From: Corinectria fuckeliana
Lineage: Eukaryota > Ascomycota > Sordariomycetes > Hypocreales > Nectriaceae
Reading direction: 5' to 3'
Assembly: GCA_019137255.1 (NCBI GenBank)
Contig: WPDH01000280.1
Span: forward strand, 186,001-250,000
Length of the DNA stretch: 64,000 nucleotides
Shown here one piece after another: positions 11,376-21,300 of this stretch (position 1 is the stretch's first letter; each line of letters starts with the position of its first letter). The notes below the pieces were generated by a model. It had not been told where the DNA came from. It ran no database searches and worked only from the letters and a program-made list of their open reading frames with translations. The position numbers and the translations under genes are program-made.

Positions 11376-13080
11376 TTGTTGGAGTATGGAGCTGAAGAGG
11401 CGGTATACCTGGCCAGTTTGCTTATCTCACGCTCACCCCACCTTCATCCCGAACTCCAACCCTCGCTTTCCGTCACGCGCCTTGCAAGCGGCAGCACGTC
11501 TACTACTATGCGTCCAAAGATCTTTGCATACGCCAAGTTCAACCTTGATGCACTTCTTTCCCTAGCCACGAGGCTTCGAGGCCGACCATGCACTGCTGAT
11601 GCATCAGCGAGACCTAAAACCGGAAGTCTGAATTGGGTCATTTTCATTACCTTCGAGGATGGCATCGAATGGGCCTCCCGATCGCCACGTAGCGGCCTCA
11701 GCACGATCGTCACAGACGAATCCGCTTCCAAAATTCTCATCAGCGAAGCTTCTACATTGAAGTACCTCAGAACTCACAGCTCGGTCCCAGTCCCGGAAGT
11801 CTACTCCTCCAGGTTAGCTTAGACTGCCCCAATCTATCAAACTAACCATGACCTCTAGATACTGACTGGTAGGATAAAACAGCGGCGATTATACTAATGA
11901 AATCGGGGTGCCGTATATTCTCATGAGCAAGGCACCTGGCCGCCCACTGTCCGAGTATGACTGGGTTGAGCTATCCCGAATACCAGGGTATCCAAACAAA
12001 CTCCCGCTTCTACCCCTTGTGGACCAGGACCGAGAGAAGATAATGAGGCAGCTCGGAGCCATTATGTCCTATCTATCAGAGATTCATTTTGACAAGATTG
12101 GATCGCTATTCGAAGATAATGACGGTAACTATTCCGTTGGCGAATGCCTTAGCCCGTCACTCCTTTGGCAATACAGGGATGAGCTTGAAGGCGTAGATCG
12201 AGGCCCTTTTCACCAAGAGAGCCAATACTTTCACTCTCTAATCTCAGCATTCATAGCTCATGCCAAAGAGCTTCCACTTACCCCTCATAGTTTCTTCGCA
12301 CCGATACCTGATCCCTTTTGAATATCCGCACTGGACTAGCTATCGCCAGGCAGTGGAAAGATGGCGCACTTTCTGCTCGGTTGACGATAAGGTTGAGGGG
12401 AGCAAGAACCGACTTTATTTCTGTATTGCTGGTCAGTTCTTGTACGAAATGATTCCTTGCCTAACCTCCACAAATGGGAAATTTGTGCTCTCTCATCCCG
12501 ACCTCCACCTCGGCAATATTTTCATTGATGAGGAATTTAACATTACATCCATCATTGATTGGGGTTCTACGTCATCGAGTCCTATGATCGAGTTGCTTGG
12601 CACTCCAGGGCTAAACGGCTCAGTTTCACCGCCCAAAGAGTCACTTTCTGCTGCCTTCAGATCAGGCTTTTGCCAGAGAGGCCAAACATTTGAACCGGAG
12701 CAATGGGGGAAAGCTGAGAGAATGTGGCGTTTTTCTCGACTAGTTCGAATGCTTTCTACACAAGAATACACTCACTTCAAAGTGTTGTATGATCTTGTGT
12801 ATGAGAATGAATCGGAAGATATTCCTCGACTGTTTCGTGAGCAGAGTATGCAGAGCATAGCAAAGCACTCCTGACTAAGTTGTGCCAATATGAGCTTAAG
12901 GAGGAAGAGGAACATATAGAGGAGCAGGAAGATGATGAAGATAGTTATGTGGATGAGTCTGATGGTCCTGCGGTTGCAAGAAAGTTGACGCTAATGTCGG
13001 AAATGAATCCCAACTTCGTTGCGGACAAGAGACTGTGGCTATGGATTGAGAAGGCCCTAGAGCCAGCAGATTCCGAATAG
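11376..13080 (+). pseudogene. APH-like (aminoglycoside phosphotransferase superfamily) kinase pseudogene with two frameshifts
   Basis: The coding parts are 11376-11812 and then 11883 onward, after a 70-bp intron (GTTAGC..CAG) that joins VPVPEVYSS to GDYTNEIGVPYILMSKA. The catalytic-loop motif LSHPDLHLGN and the following IIDWG are the Brenner-type loop and metal-binding Asp of the APH/choline-kinase-like fold, common in large fungal families of unknown substrate. Two indels break the frame. A TTTT run at about 12315-12320 has one T too many: PIPDPF then continues as EYPHW in another frame. Near 12862 a single-base loss separates SIAK from LLTKLCQYELKEEEE, whose tail VARKLTLMSEMNPNFVADKR is typical of the family. 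No ATG clearly marks the start. Frameshifts could be assembly errors, but the surrounding genes are also decayed. Confidence 0.75.
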
Positions 13081-13296
13081 CCCTTCAGATAGCAGTTTGA
13101 TAGAGGTCTATAGACGGATGGGAAATCTAGTCGTCATATACCACAACATCGCCACATCAGCTAGGTTAAAGACGATTGAAGGATTATGAGAATAAGTCGG
13201 CTAGCACACATATCTACCACCACTGAAGTCGCACGAATTTTACTCTGACATTGATAATCTCCCCAGTTTCGTCGACTTCGACCTACAAATTACCAG

Positions 13297-13635
13297 TTGG
13301 GTTTCCGGCTAAGTTCTTGTGGGCTGCAAGAAACCTTCATGCAAGGACACATCACGATAATCGGTTTATTTTTCCTAGCCAACGAAGACGAGGACTGGAG
13401 ACTTTGCCAAATGTTATTTGCCCACGTTCAAGCGACGCTCGAGTATTGGCCACACAATAACAGTTTGAAAGCTTGGGCAATCATTTTAGACAACGGCGGT
13501 TGCTACGCACATGAATGTGGCATGTGTGGCGTAGCAGAGAGACTGCTTCGCAAATCAGTAGAATTCAAGGCAGAGAAGTTTAGGAAGAAGGATGAGAGTA
13601 CTCTGTGTACTACACAAAAGTTCTTCTCCTTATAG
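13297..13635 (+). pseudogene. Fragment of a TPR (NLR-associated) protein
   Basis: The frame contains DWRLCQMLFAHVQATLEYW, AWAIILDNGGCYAHECG and AERLLRKSVEFKAEKF. These look like two degenerate tetratricopeptide repeats of the kind found at the C-terminus of fungal NB-ARC/NACHT-TPR proteins. Only about 100 residues survive, with no nucleotide-binding domain nearby, so it is a fragment. It lies tail-to-tail with the kinase remnant on the other strand. Confidence 0.45.
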
Positions 13636-14170
13636 GGCTTCTCCAGCCGCCCTCTTGCCATATATTGTCTCCGGCTTCCATGATGGCTTGTTTGGCACCA
13701 ACTGACCCAACGGACGCCGAGGCGGCCTGGGGAGCGAAGCCCGTTTCAAGTCAACTATCATTGCCCCGTCGGTCTCGGGATTGAACAACATGTTTGCGAC
13801 GCGCACATCCTTGTGGACCACGCCATCTTGATGCACTGCTCGCAAGGACCGCCCGCACTGTGCCCTTGCTGACGAATGTGTAGCCATACGCAAAGGGTTA
13901 CCCGGAAGAGCACGCCGCGCGCACCGCCCTCTCCCAACGGCTTAATCCCATCATCTGATGATCGTTCTAGCTGCTTCTAACGGGTATGAGTGTAAGCATG
14001 GGTTTGGGTATGGGCGCGGTCGCGGCCACAGCCGTCCTCTGCAGTGAAGCGCCACGTTGGGGCATGCTGGATCAAGAAATCCTCGCCGGACGAGCCCCAG
14101 AAGGCACTTCTGCGTGCAGTACTTCCGGTCGTGTTCGCTGCCTCCGTGTGGCCGTTGGGCCATAATCTAC
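13630..14170 (-). pseudogene. Remnant of a fungal serine/threonine-type protein kinase-like gene with internal deletion
   Basis: Two separated blocks belong to one recognisable fungal kinase-like family. The 5' block, about 14163-14040, reads HDRKYCTQKCLLGLVRRGF then LDPACPNVALH. It is followed at about 13950-13880 by GEGGARGVLFRVTL and, in a shifted frame, AYGYTFVSKGTVRA. The 3' block, 13870-13630, gives AVHQDGVVHKDVRVANMLFN, with the catalytic-loop HKD..N pattern, and ends RRPLGQLVPNK. The stretch that should link the glycine-rich region to the catalytic loop (roughly 150 residues in a normal copy, from memory) is missing, and the frame shifts between blocks. It is a non-functional remnant. 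Confidence 0.55.
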
Positions 14171-14862
14171 TGACTGCGTCGAGTTCCCCGCCCTCCACAA
14201 TGTGATGGCCGTTCTGCTGGGCTAGGGGTATCCGGCGGATTAGGCGCCGACTTATCATGAGATCCCAAAGTAACGGATATCCTTTCACGTGTCAGTCACG
14301 AAGATATCACCAGTCTACAAGCAAGCGCGAGTAACATACTCGACTAGTTGCAGTACAAATAAACCAGTTCTCCGCAATTCGTCTCTACGTCAATACCATC
14401 TATCCATTAGTCTTTTAAAAGCCCCGAAATCTAAGTCATTCTCGCCAACTACGTTCCGTCTCCTTAGGAATCGCCAACTAGACAACCCTCCTGCGCTGCT
14501 CGTCTGATAGAGCCATGGCAAAGGAAGCCGTATACTCTTACAGGGGGCGTTATCGTCGGTCGGTTACGCTAAAGCTACACTGAGAATGACGCATCTGTCT
14601 GAACCACCGACGGGTTGAGCTCATTTAACGCCATGGTGTTCGCAATGTCGCTTCGCGGCGGTCACCCTTCCACTAGATACTTGACATTTAGCAGTGAGAC
14701 TACCTTAGAGCTGCGAGGCGAGTTGAGAAACCGTGTCCAAATTAGCACAGGACGTGCACACTACTGGTGAATAAATGAGGCATTTCTCTCGTCTTCTGGT
14801 AGACTGTGGAATACAACAGTCTAAGCCTGACACCATGTACAAATATGTCATTGCAACACCTC
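14171..14862. other. Intergenic region, no supported gene
   Basis: No frame here shows a recognisable domain. The region separates the kinase remnant from the 3' end of the alpha/beta hydrolase. I see no tRNA-like or repeat structure by eye. Confidence 0.35.
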
Positions 14863-15830
14863 TCACAGGTGTTGCCGCAAGAATCGTACCTGGCTATCGA
14901 TGTTAACCTCAAATGCCGGCCCACTATAAGGCTCAAAGTGACCGGTCTTCGGCAAGAAAAGAAGCTCCTTCGGTTCCAGCGCCTCCTCGAAAACTTCCAT
15001 CTGGGTTGGTACGTGGACAGCGGTATCGTTCTCGGCGATGACCATGAAGAAAGGCGTCGGTGAGATCCTGCGAATGTACGCGCGAGGCTCATTCTTGAAC
15101 AGCTTGAAGAGGCTCTGCAGCGTGATCTTGTTCTCCCAGTGCGCGCGAGAAGCCACCTCACCCTCTACGAAGAACTCGTAGGCGTCCAGGTCCGGCAAGA
15201 TGCAAGATGCACCAGCTCGGGCCTCGGCAGCGCTCGGGGCCACAACAGTCGTCAGCTCCCCAGGTTCGCCGTCGCGGATTCGCTCACGGTCGGCAAAAAT
15301 GCTGGGCATCAAAGACGATAGGCTGGGGATGGAGCTGCCCGCAACAAAGGGGACCTGGGCGATAACGGCCTTGATGCGCTTGTCGACTGCGCCGACCTGA
15401 ATGACGTTGCCTCCGGAGTAGCTGGAGCCCCAAACGGCGATCCGATCCGGGTCGACGTCGGGGAGGGACGAGGCGTAGGTAATGGCATCGTGGTAATCCT
15501 CGATCTGTTTGAAGCCGTCGACCTCGAATCTCGGGAGGCCGTCACTGGCGCCGAAGTTGCGGTTGTCGTAGACGAGAGCTGCGAACCCGGCAGCTTGGAA
15601 GCGGGCGGCGAAGGAATCGAGATGGAGTTCTTTCAGCCCGGTCAACTGAAGAGAGAGTCAGTTCAGATGAGTGTTCATCGTCGAGATGGCGACGTAGCGG
15701 GGGTGGGTTTACGGACGCCATGCGTAAGAATCACAGTGGGTGCCTTTGGCCCAACCGGATAAAACCAACCCCTCAGCACGAGCTGATCGACTGTTCTGAA
15801 AGATATATCGCGCCGGTTTGGAGAGGCCAT
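14863..15830 (-). CDS. Alpha/beta hydrolase (298 aa)
   Basis: Exon 1 (15830-15717) starts at an ATG with the sequence MASPNRRDISFRTVDQ. A 71-bp intron (GTCCGT..CAG, CTGAC branch) joins ILTHG to LTGLKELHLD in exon 2 (15645-14863), giving 298 aa. The HG oxyanion-type motif, LVYDNRNFGASDG, the nucleophile elbow GSSYSGG (Ser about 113), an acid in AENDT (Asp about 245) and GHFEPY (His about 274) make a complete catalytic triad. There is no signal peptide, so it is probably cytosolic. The fold fits the group that includes DUF1100- and S15-like hydrolases; the substrate is unknown. It is the gene nearest the NRPS 3' end and runs in the same direction, so a role in peptide processing or detoxification is possible but unproven. 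The donor GTCCGT is not a strong consensus. Confidence 0.85.
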
Positions 15831-16945
15831 GATGAAGAAGCAGGGAAACCTGGAGGGCAGGGCAGTGCTGGACTTTTTAGAAGGCGAAACTTGGAGATTG
15901 GCTTGGTAGGATGATAAGTTTAACAGGAGCTTAGTATAGCATACCGACAGACTATATATATAGGCAATGGTTAATTAATTATGTCATAGTTACAGAACCC
16001 ACAGTCACTTATAAGCATAAATGCGGGGGAAAGTCTGGGGGTAGCATTGTAGATAAGGGTTGCCTGCTAGCAGAGGCATCGTGCCGAGGTGGATTTCCGA
16101 GGAACCGCTGAAGCGGCGGAGGCTCGGCAACTTTTCGGCTTTTGGAAGCCGGTTATGTGTCGCACTTCGATAATGCACGGCAAAGGCCACTAAGAAAACA
16201 TATCAATCTGGCCCTCTACAGGCGTGTTGGGGTGGATGATACCGAGACTTATCAACCAGAGCCTTCTTCAGCCTTTTACATAAAGGTCACACAACAAAGG
16301 ACTAGGCCTAATTGCAACCCCAATCCAGTGGGAATTATAAGCACCAAAGGCTGTGCTATGTTGTCGCTTCCCCGTTCCTTCAATTATCAAGTTGTACAAA
16401 GTGATAGCCAACTTCGTTTCCCTCTGCCCGACAACTCGACCCAGACTTCCTCAGAATGAACTGATGAATTTGCCGACGGATGCGCCCGCAATGTTGTGCA
16501 TTTCTGCGAGGAATATACCCTCGCCCCTCTGTGATGGAAAAATATCAGGATAGCACCCAGCGCCAATCAGGGTGGCTTTCAGGTAGCTCTTCCACGCCAG
16601 CCGCTAGTCATCGTTATTCAGGTGGAGGCCCTTGGGCCTCTTTACCTTCATCTTTCGAAGGTCCTGAACAATGCAGAGCTCTTTTCCAACGGGAGGACGG
16701 CGCCTTGGTAGGATATCAAATATCGTCGGACTATAAAACGGCGACAAAAGAGGTGGGGTTTATGCTCGTCCTGAATGTTTGACATTTTGAATGTACTTAG
16801 TTGCTTGCGAAGGCGATGTTTGAACAAATAAATCGAATTCGAGACTGAACTATTTACATACAGGGAAAACGGAAAATAAACCGTAGCAACTCGAATTAGC
16901 ATCCAGCTTGAAACTGCTTTCGTCAAAACAAAGAAAGACCACATA
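15831..16945. other. NRPS 3' flank and hydrolase promoter
   Basis: This 1.1-kb spacer holds the 3' untranslated region of the NRPS and the promoter of the alpha/beta hydrolase, both on the minus strand. The longest frames have no recognisable content. Near 15955-15985 there is an AT-rich patch (TATATATA then TTAATTAATTA). Confidence 0.4.
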
Positions 16946-18301
16946 TTACAAGCCCAAGTCAATGTCATCGATGCATGACTGCAGTGACACATCCAAGCAG
17001 CTAGACAGCCTCTCCATAATCTTGCCCAGACATACAACCATGGTTTCTGCCGTCTCCGTGCAGAGAATTCCTGTATTGGCAATCACCTTGAACTGCAGGC
17101 GATCCCCTTGAGGATAGGACACCATGCATAGAGCTGGCGGCACAATGATTGGGTTCAAGAAGAAGTCGGCTCGAGCTGCAACGTCTGAGAATCCCACCTC
17201 AGGGTGTTCGTCAATGTTCTGGTGTTGGATGACCGTGTCGAACTTCGAGTTGGCCGGCCAATCGGTGCAGTTCGCCATGATGTCCTTGAAACCCATCGTG
17301 TCTGCTTCGCCAACGTCGAGGAACTGCTCTTGGAGAGAGAGAAGTAGCTCAGTGGGAGTTCGAACCGTGTTGAGGTTGACTCGAACAGGGACGACGTTGA
17401 TGAGTGGCCCGATGATTTCCTCTACTCCTTGGATGGCGGAATTGCGACCGGTGATGGTGTGGCCGTATATAATATCCCGAGCGCCGGTGATGTGCGAGAG
17501 GAGCATGGCCCACGCGGCACTGATCAGAGTTGCAGGAGTGATATTTCCGGGAAGATGTGGCAGGGGAGTGCCTGCTTCAACCAAGACACGCTTCGGCACG
17601 GGATCGGGAACGGTGCCGCGTGGAAGAAGCCCGGACTCGATATTGACAAGCGAAGACCCTTGCAAGAGCCTTTTCCAGTACGCCATGGCTTTGGGCCGTT
17701 GGCGAGAAGCGTACGAGAGGAACGTTGCGAAGCTGGGACCAGGAGTATACTCCGTCTTGTTGTAGCCGTCGAGGAGCGACTGGAGGATGGCGGGGAAACA
17801 CACGCCGTCGTACTGGGCGTGCGATAGACGGAAGACCAGCCGGATGCCTTCGGTCTTGTGCCGGAGCAGCACAAACTCGGTCGGCGGCTCACTTGGCGAC
17901 TGCTCGTACATGTCCTTAAGACAGAAGTCGTTGGAAGCCTTGACGAGACCCTCGTCCACATCTTGGATGCGCAGAGGAAGGTCGAGGTGGTGAGGAACAA
18001 CTTGCCAGAGCTTCCCAAGGAGACGCGGGAAGGATGCGCGGAGAATGGGGTATCGCTCCAGAGCTAAGATGCAGCCCGCCTTGAACCGCGGAAGATCCAG
18101 GTTGACTCCGAGGTTAAGGAAGAAGTAGTTGGCGAACTGTCTATGCTTGATGCCGTCCTCCACAGACTGCTCTTGGCAGCTTGTCAGGGGGTAGATGTCG
18201 GCGACTGCACCGGCGTGCAGGTCAACGTCGAGAGCGTCAATTGCGTCGAGTAGAGCTGCCTTTGTGGTCGGGTCGATTAGAACAGCCTGCTCGATCTCTG
18301 C
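16946..18301 (-). other. NRPS terminal condensation-like (CT) macrocyclisation domain
   Basis: Residues about 11525-11975. SHAQYDG begins at Ser11684; Tyr11704 lies exactly fifteen residues after Asp11689. This fits the SHxxxD-x14-Y pattern I know from fungal terminal C domains that release peptides by macrocyclisation. No thioesterase follows, so this domain is the expected release step. Confidence 0.85.
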
Positions 18302-21300
18302 TTCGACTTGGCGGGCGGTAGTTGGCATACGGGCCAAGTCCTCGAGCGTGTCGCGTCGGAAGACGTCTGCCACGGCCAGCTCGATGCCGACCTTTCGAGC
18401 CTCGCCCACCACCTTCATCGCGGTAATCGAGTTGCCTCCCATCTGGAAGAAGCTGTCGTCTAGACCAATGGTTTCTGGCTCGATGTCTAATACCTGGCCC
18501 CAGATCCTCTGCATCTGACGTTCCGCGTTGGAAGTCGGGGGTCGGACGACTCCTCGTCCTACTGTGCGGGTTTGGATGCTCTCAGCAAGGGCCCGGCGGT
18601 CGACCTTGCCGTTGGCATTAACTGGAATCTTCTCCAAGATCGTGATGACCTGAGGGATCATGTAGGAGGGTAGCTGCAACTTCAGGGAGTCGAGGAGCTG
18701 GTCTCGGATCTTCTGTTTCAGCTGCTGCCGCATAGGTTGGCTGCTGAGTGTATGCGACGGCCGGCTTTGATGATCGTCTGGGAAACGGAAAAGCACTCTG
18801 CTTCCCTCGTTCAGAGGTTGGAAGCGATGGAAGACGGCGTCTAGGCCGCCACGCAGAGAGTGTTGTCGAGCCCAGCTGAGCTCAACCCGGTAGCCTGCCA
18901 GTTGCGCAATCTCGACCAGGTCGACTGCAGAAAGCGAAGGACAATGCTGGGCCTTCTGGCGGACCGAGAACAGCCAATCGCGGTTGTCGGCGGTGTCGTT
19001 GCCGAGCGAATCGACAATGTGTCGCTCAACGATGGTCTTGTTGTGAGGGATATTGCCGACTGCCACAACTGACGAAGGCGAGTCTGAAGACCCTTGAAGA
19101 AGCTGCAACAGGGATTGGCGATCGAGTCTTTGCTCCATAAAGTTGATCCACTCGTCTTTGCCAACATCGTGAATCTCCTGCTGTGTGTCCTGACTCTTGA
19201 CGTGCACGACAGCGGCGTAGCGGTAACAGCTCAGCTCGTTGGTGGCCTTCATCCTCTTGGGCAGGATCTCGACATGCTCCACGAGGTGAGGCAGCTGGTT
19301 TTTCAAGGCCGTAAAGAAGCCAGGATCGACGAGCAACTCCAGCTCGGTTTCCTCCATCTCGGCCACCCTCCTCCGAATGCTCTCCCTGCTTGCCTTGTCT
19401 TCTAGCAGGTGAAGCTCCTTGGTAGCCACGAACTCCCGGTAGAGAGCCTGGGATCGCATGTCGCCGAAGAAGATGGTCTTGACGCCTTGCACTTGGACGA
19501 GGTCTTCCACGGCTCGGAGCAGGTATTCCTGGCTGGGGAAGTACTGGGCGACCGAGTTGATGACGACGAGGTTGGCAGATAGGCTGGGCAGTTGCGGAAT
19601 GTCTGCGGCGGTTCCCTTGTGGACGAGGACCTTGCCTGCGAGGGCGGGGATCGAGCTTGCCGTGTTCATAACGAATTCGACAGCTCGTTGCGACGGCTCG
19701 AGACCGGTGTAGCTTTCCAGGCCTTTGGTTAGGTTGAAGAGGATCATCCCAGATCCAGTTCCGACTTCAAGGACGCTGCCAGCCTGGCCACCATTCAGGA
19801 TCGTCTGAATCCCATCATCCAACCACTCATTCATCTCTCCCTTATCAATCTCAGCCCCATCGTACATGGAAGTCCACGCGATGAAATCCCTTCCAATCGT
19901 GTCGGACTGCACGTTCTCGATAGTATCGTACTTGTCCCCATCAAACAGCTCTCTCCACACTTCGACATGCTCCAGCTCGTTATCGGCCCCCACTACCTCA
20001 TCATCTCCGGCCTGGTTGTGTAGCGAGGCGTGGTTCTCATCCAGTTGACCGACCGCGACAAAGCCCACAAGTTGAGCCTCGCGATCATGCTCCTGCTGCA
20101 ACAGCGCAACGGCATCGCTGACGGCCTCGTGACTGCGAAGGACGTGTTCCACTTCACCGAGCTCAATACGGTTTCCGCGGATCTTGATTTGGCCATCCAT
20201 GCGGCCGAAACACTCAAGCTGGCCATCGAGCGGGCGGTACCGAACGTAATCTCCGGTTCGATAGGCCCGGACGGGCTGTTTTCCGTCAACTGCCACCGAG
20301 ATGAAGCGGTCGACTTCGCGCTGATGGTCTGTGTATCCCCTCGCCAGGCCATCGCCGGTCACGACGAGCTCTCCAACAACACCAAGAGGCACAAGGCGCT
20401 GGTGCGGGTCCATCACGTAGGCTCCCGAATTGCTAAGGGCCCGCCCGATCGGGACGCCGTTGGTACACGCCTCTCCCTCTTCTACGCAGTAGATTGTGCT
20501 TGCGACGGAATTTTCGGTCGGTCCATACGCATTGATGATCTTGCCTCTCACAAGGCCCTGCGCCGTAAAGATGTCTTGTGGGTCTAGCCGATCACCACCG
20601 ACGTAGAGGGTTTCGAGCGTGCTAATTGTCGTGGGCGAGTCGTGGAGACACTGCTTGAGCAAAGCCGGCGTGAACAAGGCAGCTTGGACTTGGTTCTCAG
20701 TGAAGACCTCAGCCAGGGCTCTGTAGTCTAGGACAGTCATGGTGTCGATGCAAATCAACGTGCCACCATTCAACAGAGCCGCGAAACACTCCCACGTGGA
20801 CGCGTCGAAGGCGACGCTGGCGATGTGTGCCATAGTTCCAGCCTCAGGGAGGTGCTGAGACATGTTGCTGTCTTTGACCAGGCGCACAATGCCGCGATGC
20901 TCAACCATGACTCCCTTGGGCTGGCCGGTGGATCCCGAGGTGAAGAGGACATAGGCCAGGCTGGTTGGCGAGGGTGCAGGCGGCAGAGGGCTGCCTTGGG
21001 CCTGGTTGTCGAGAGTGTCGGAAATGTAGACAAATTCCACATCTTCCAGCTCGGTGACGGGAGGCTCCACGCCAAGTCCAAGCAAGACGAGGCTGTGGCC
21101 TTCCATCGACAGAACCCGCTCCATTCGGCCCTTGGGAATGCTGACATCCAAGGGAAGATAAGCGAGGTTGGCCTTGAGAATACCCAGCCAGGCAACAACG
21201 GTTTGGCAGGATCGGCTCGCGAGGACACCGACCAAGGTTCCAGGAGCCAGGGAACGTCTTGCAAGCCAGCGAGCTAGGCGATCTGACTTTTCGTCTAATT

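Noticed and set aside
12310..12330. A tiny intron to explain the first APH frameshift
   Set aside because: No GT..AG pair of reasonable length fits; one extra T in a TTTT run explains the shift.
13951..14288. Open frames here as an independent protein gene
   Set aside because: The recognisable part (CTQKCLLGLVRRGF) belongs to the decayed kinase-like gene; the rest is low-complexity His/Thr-rich translation.
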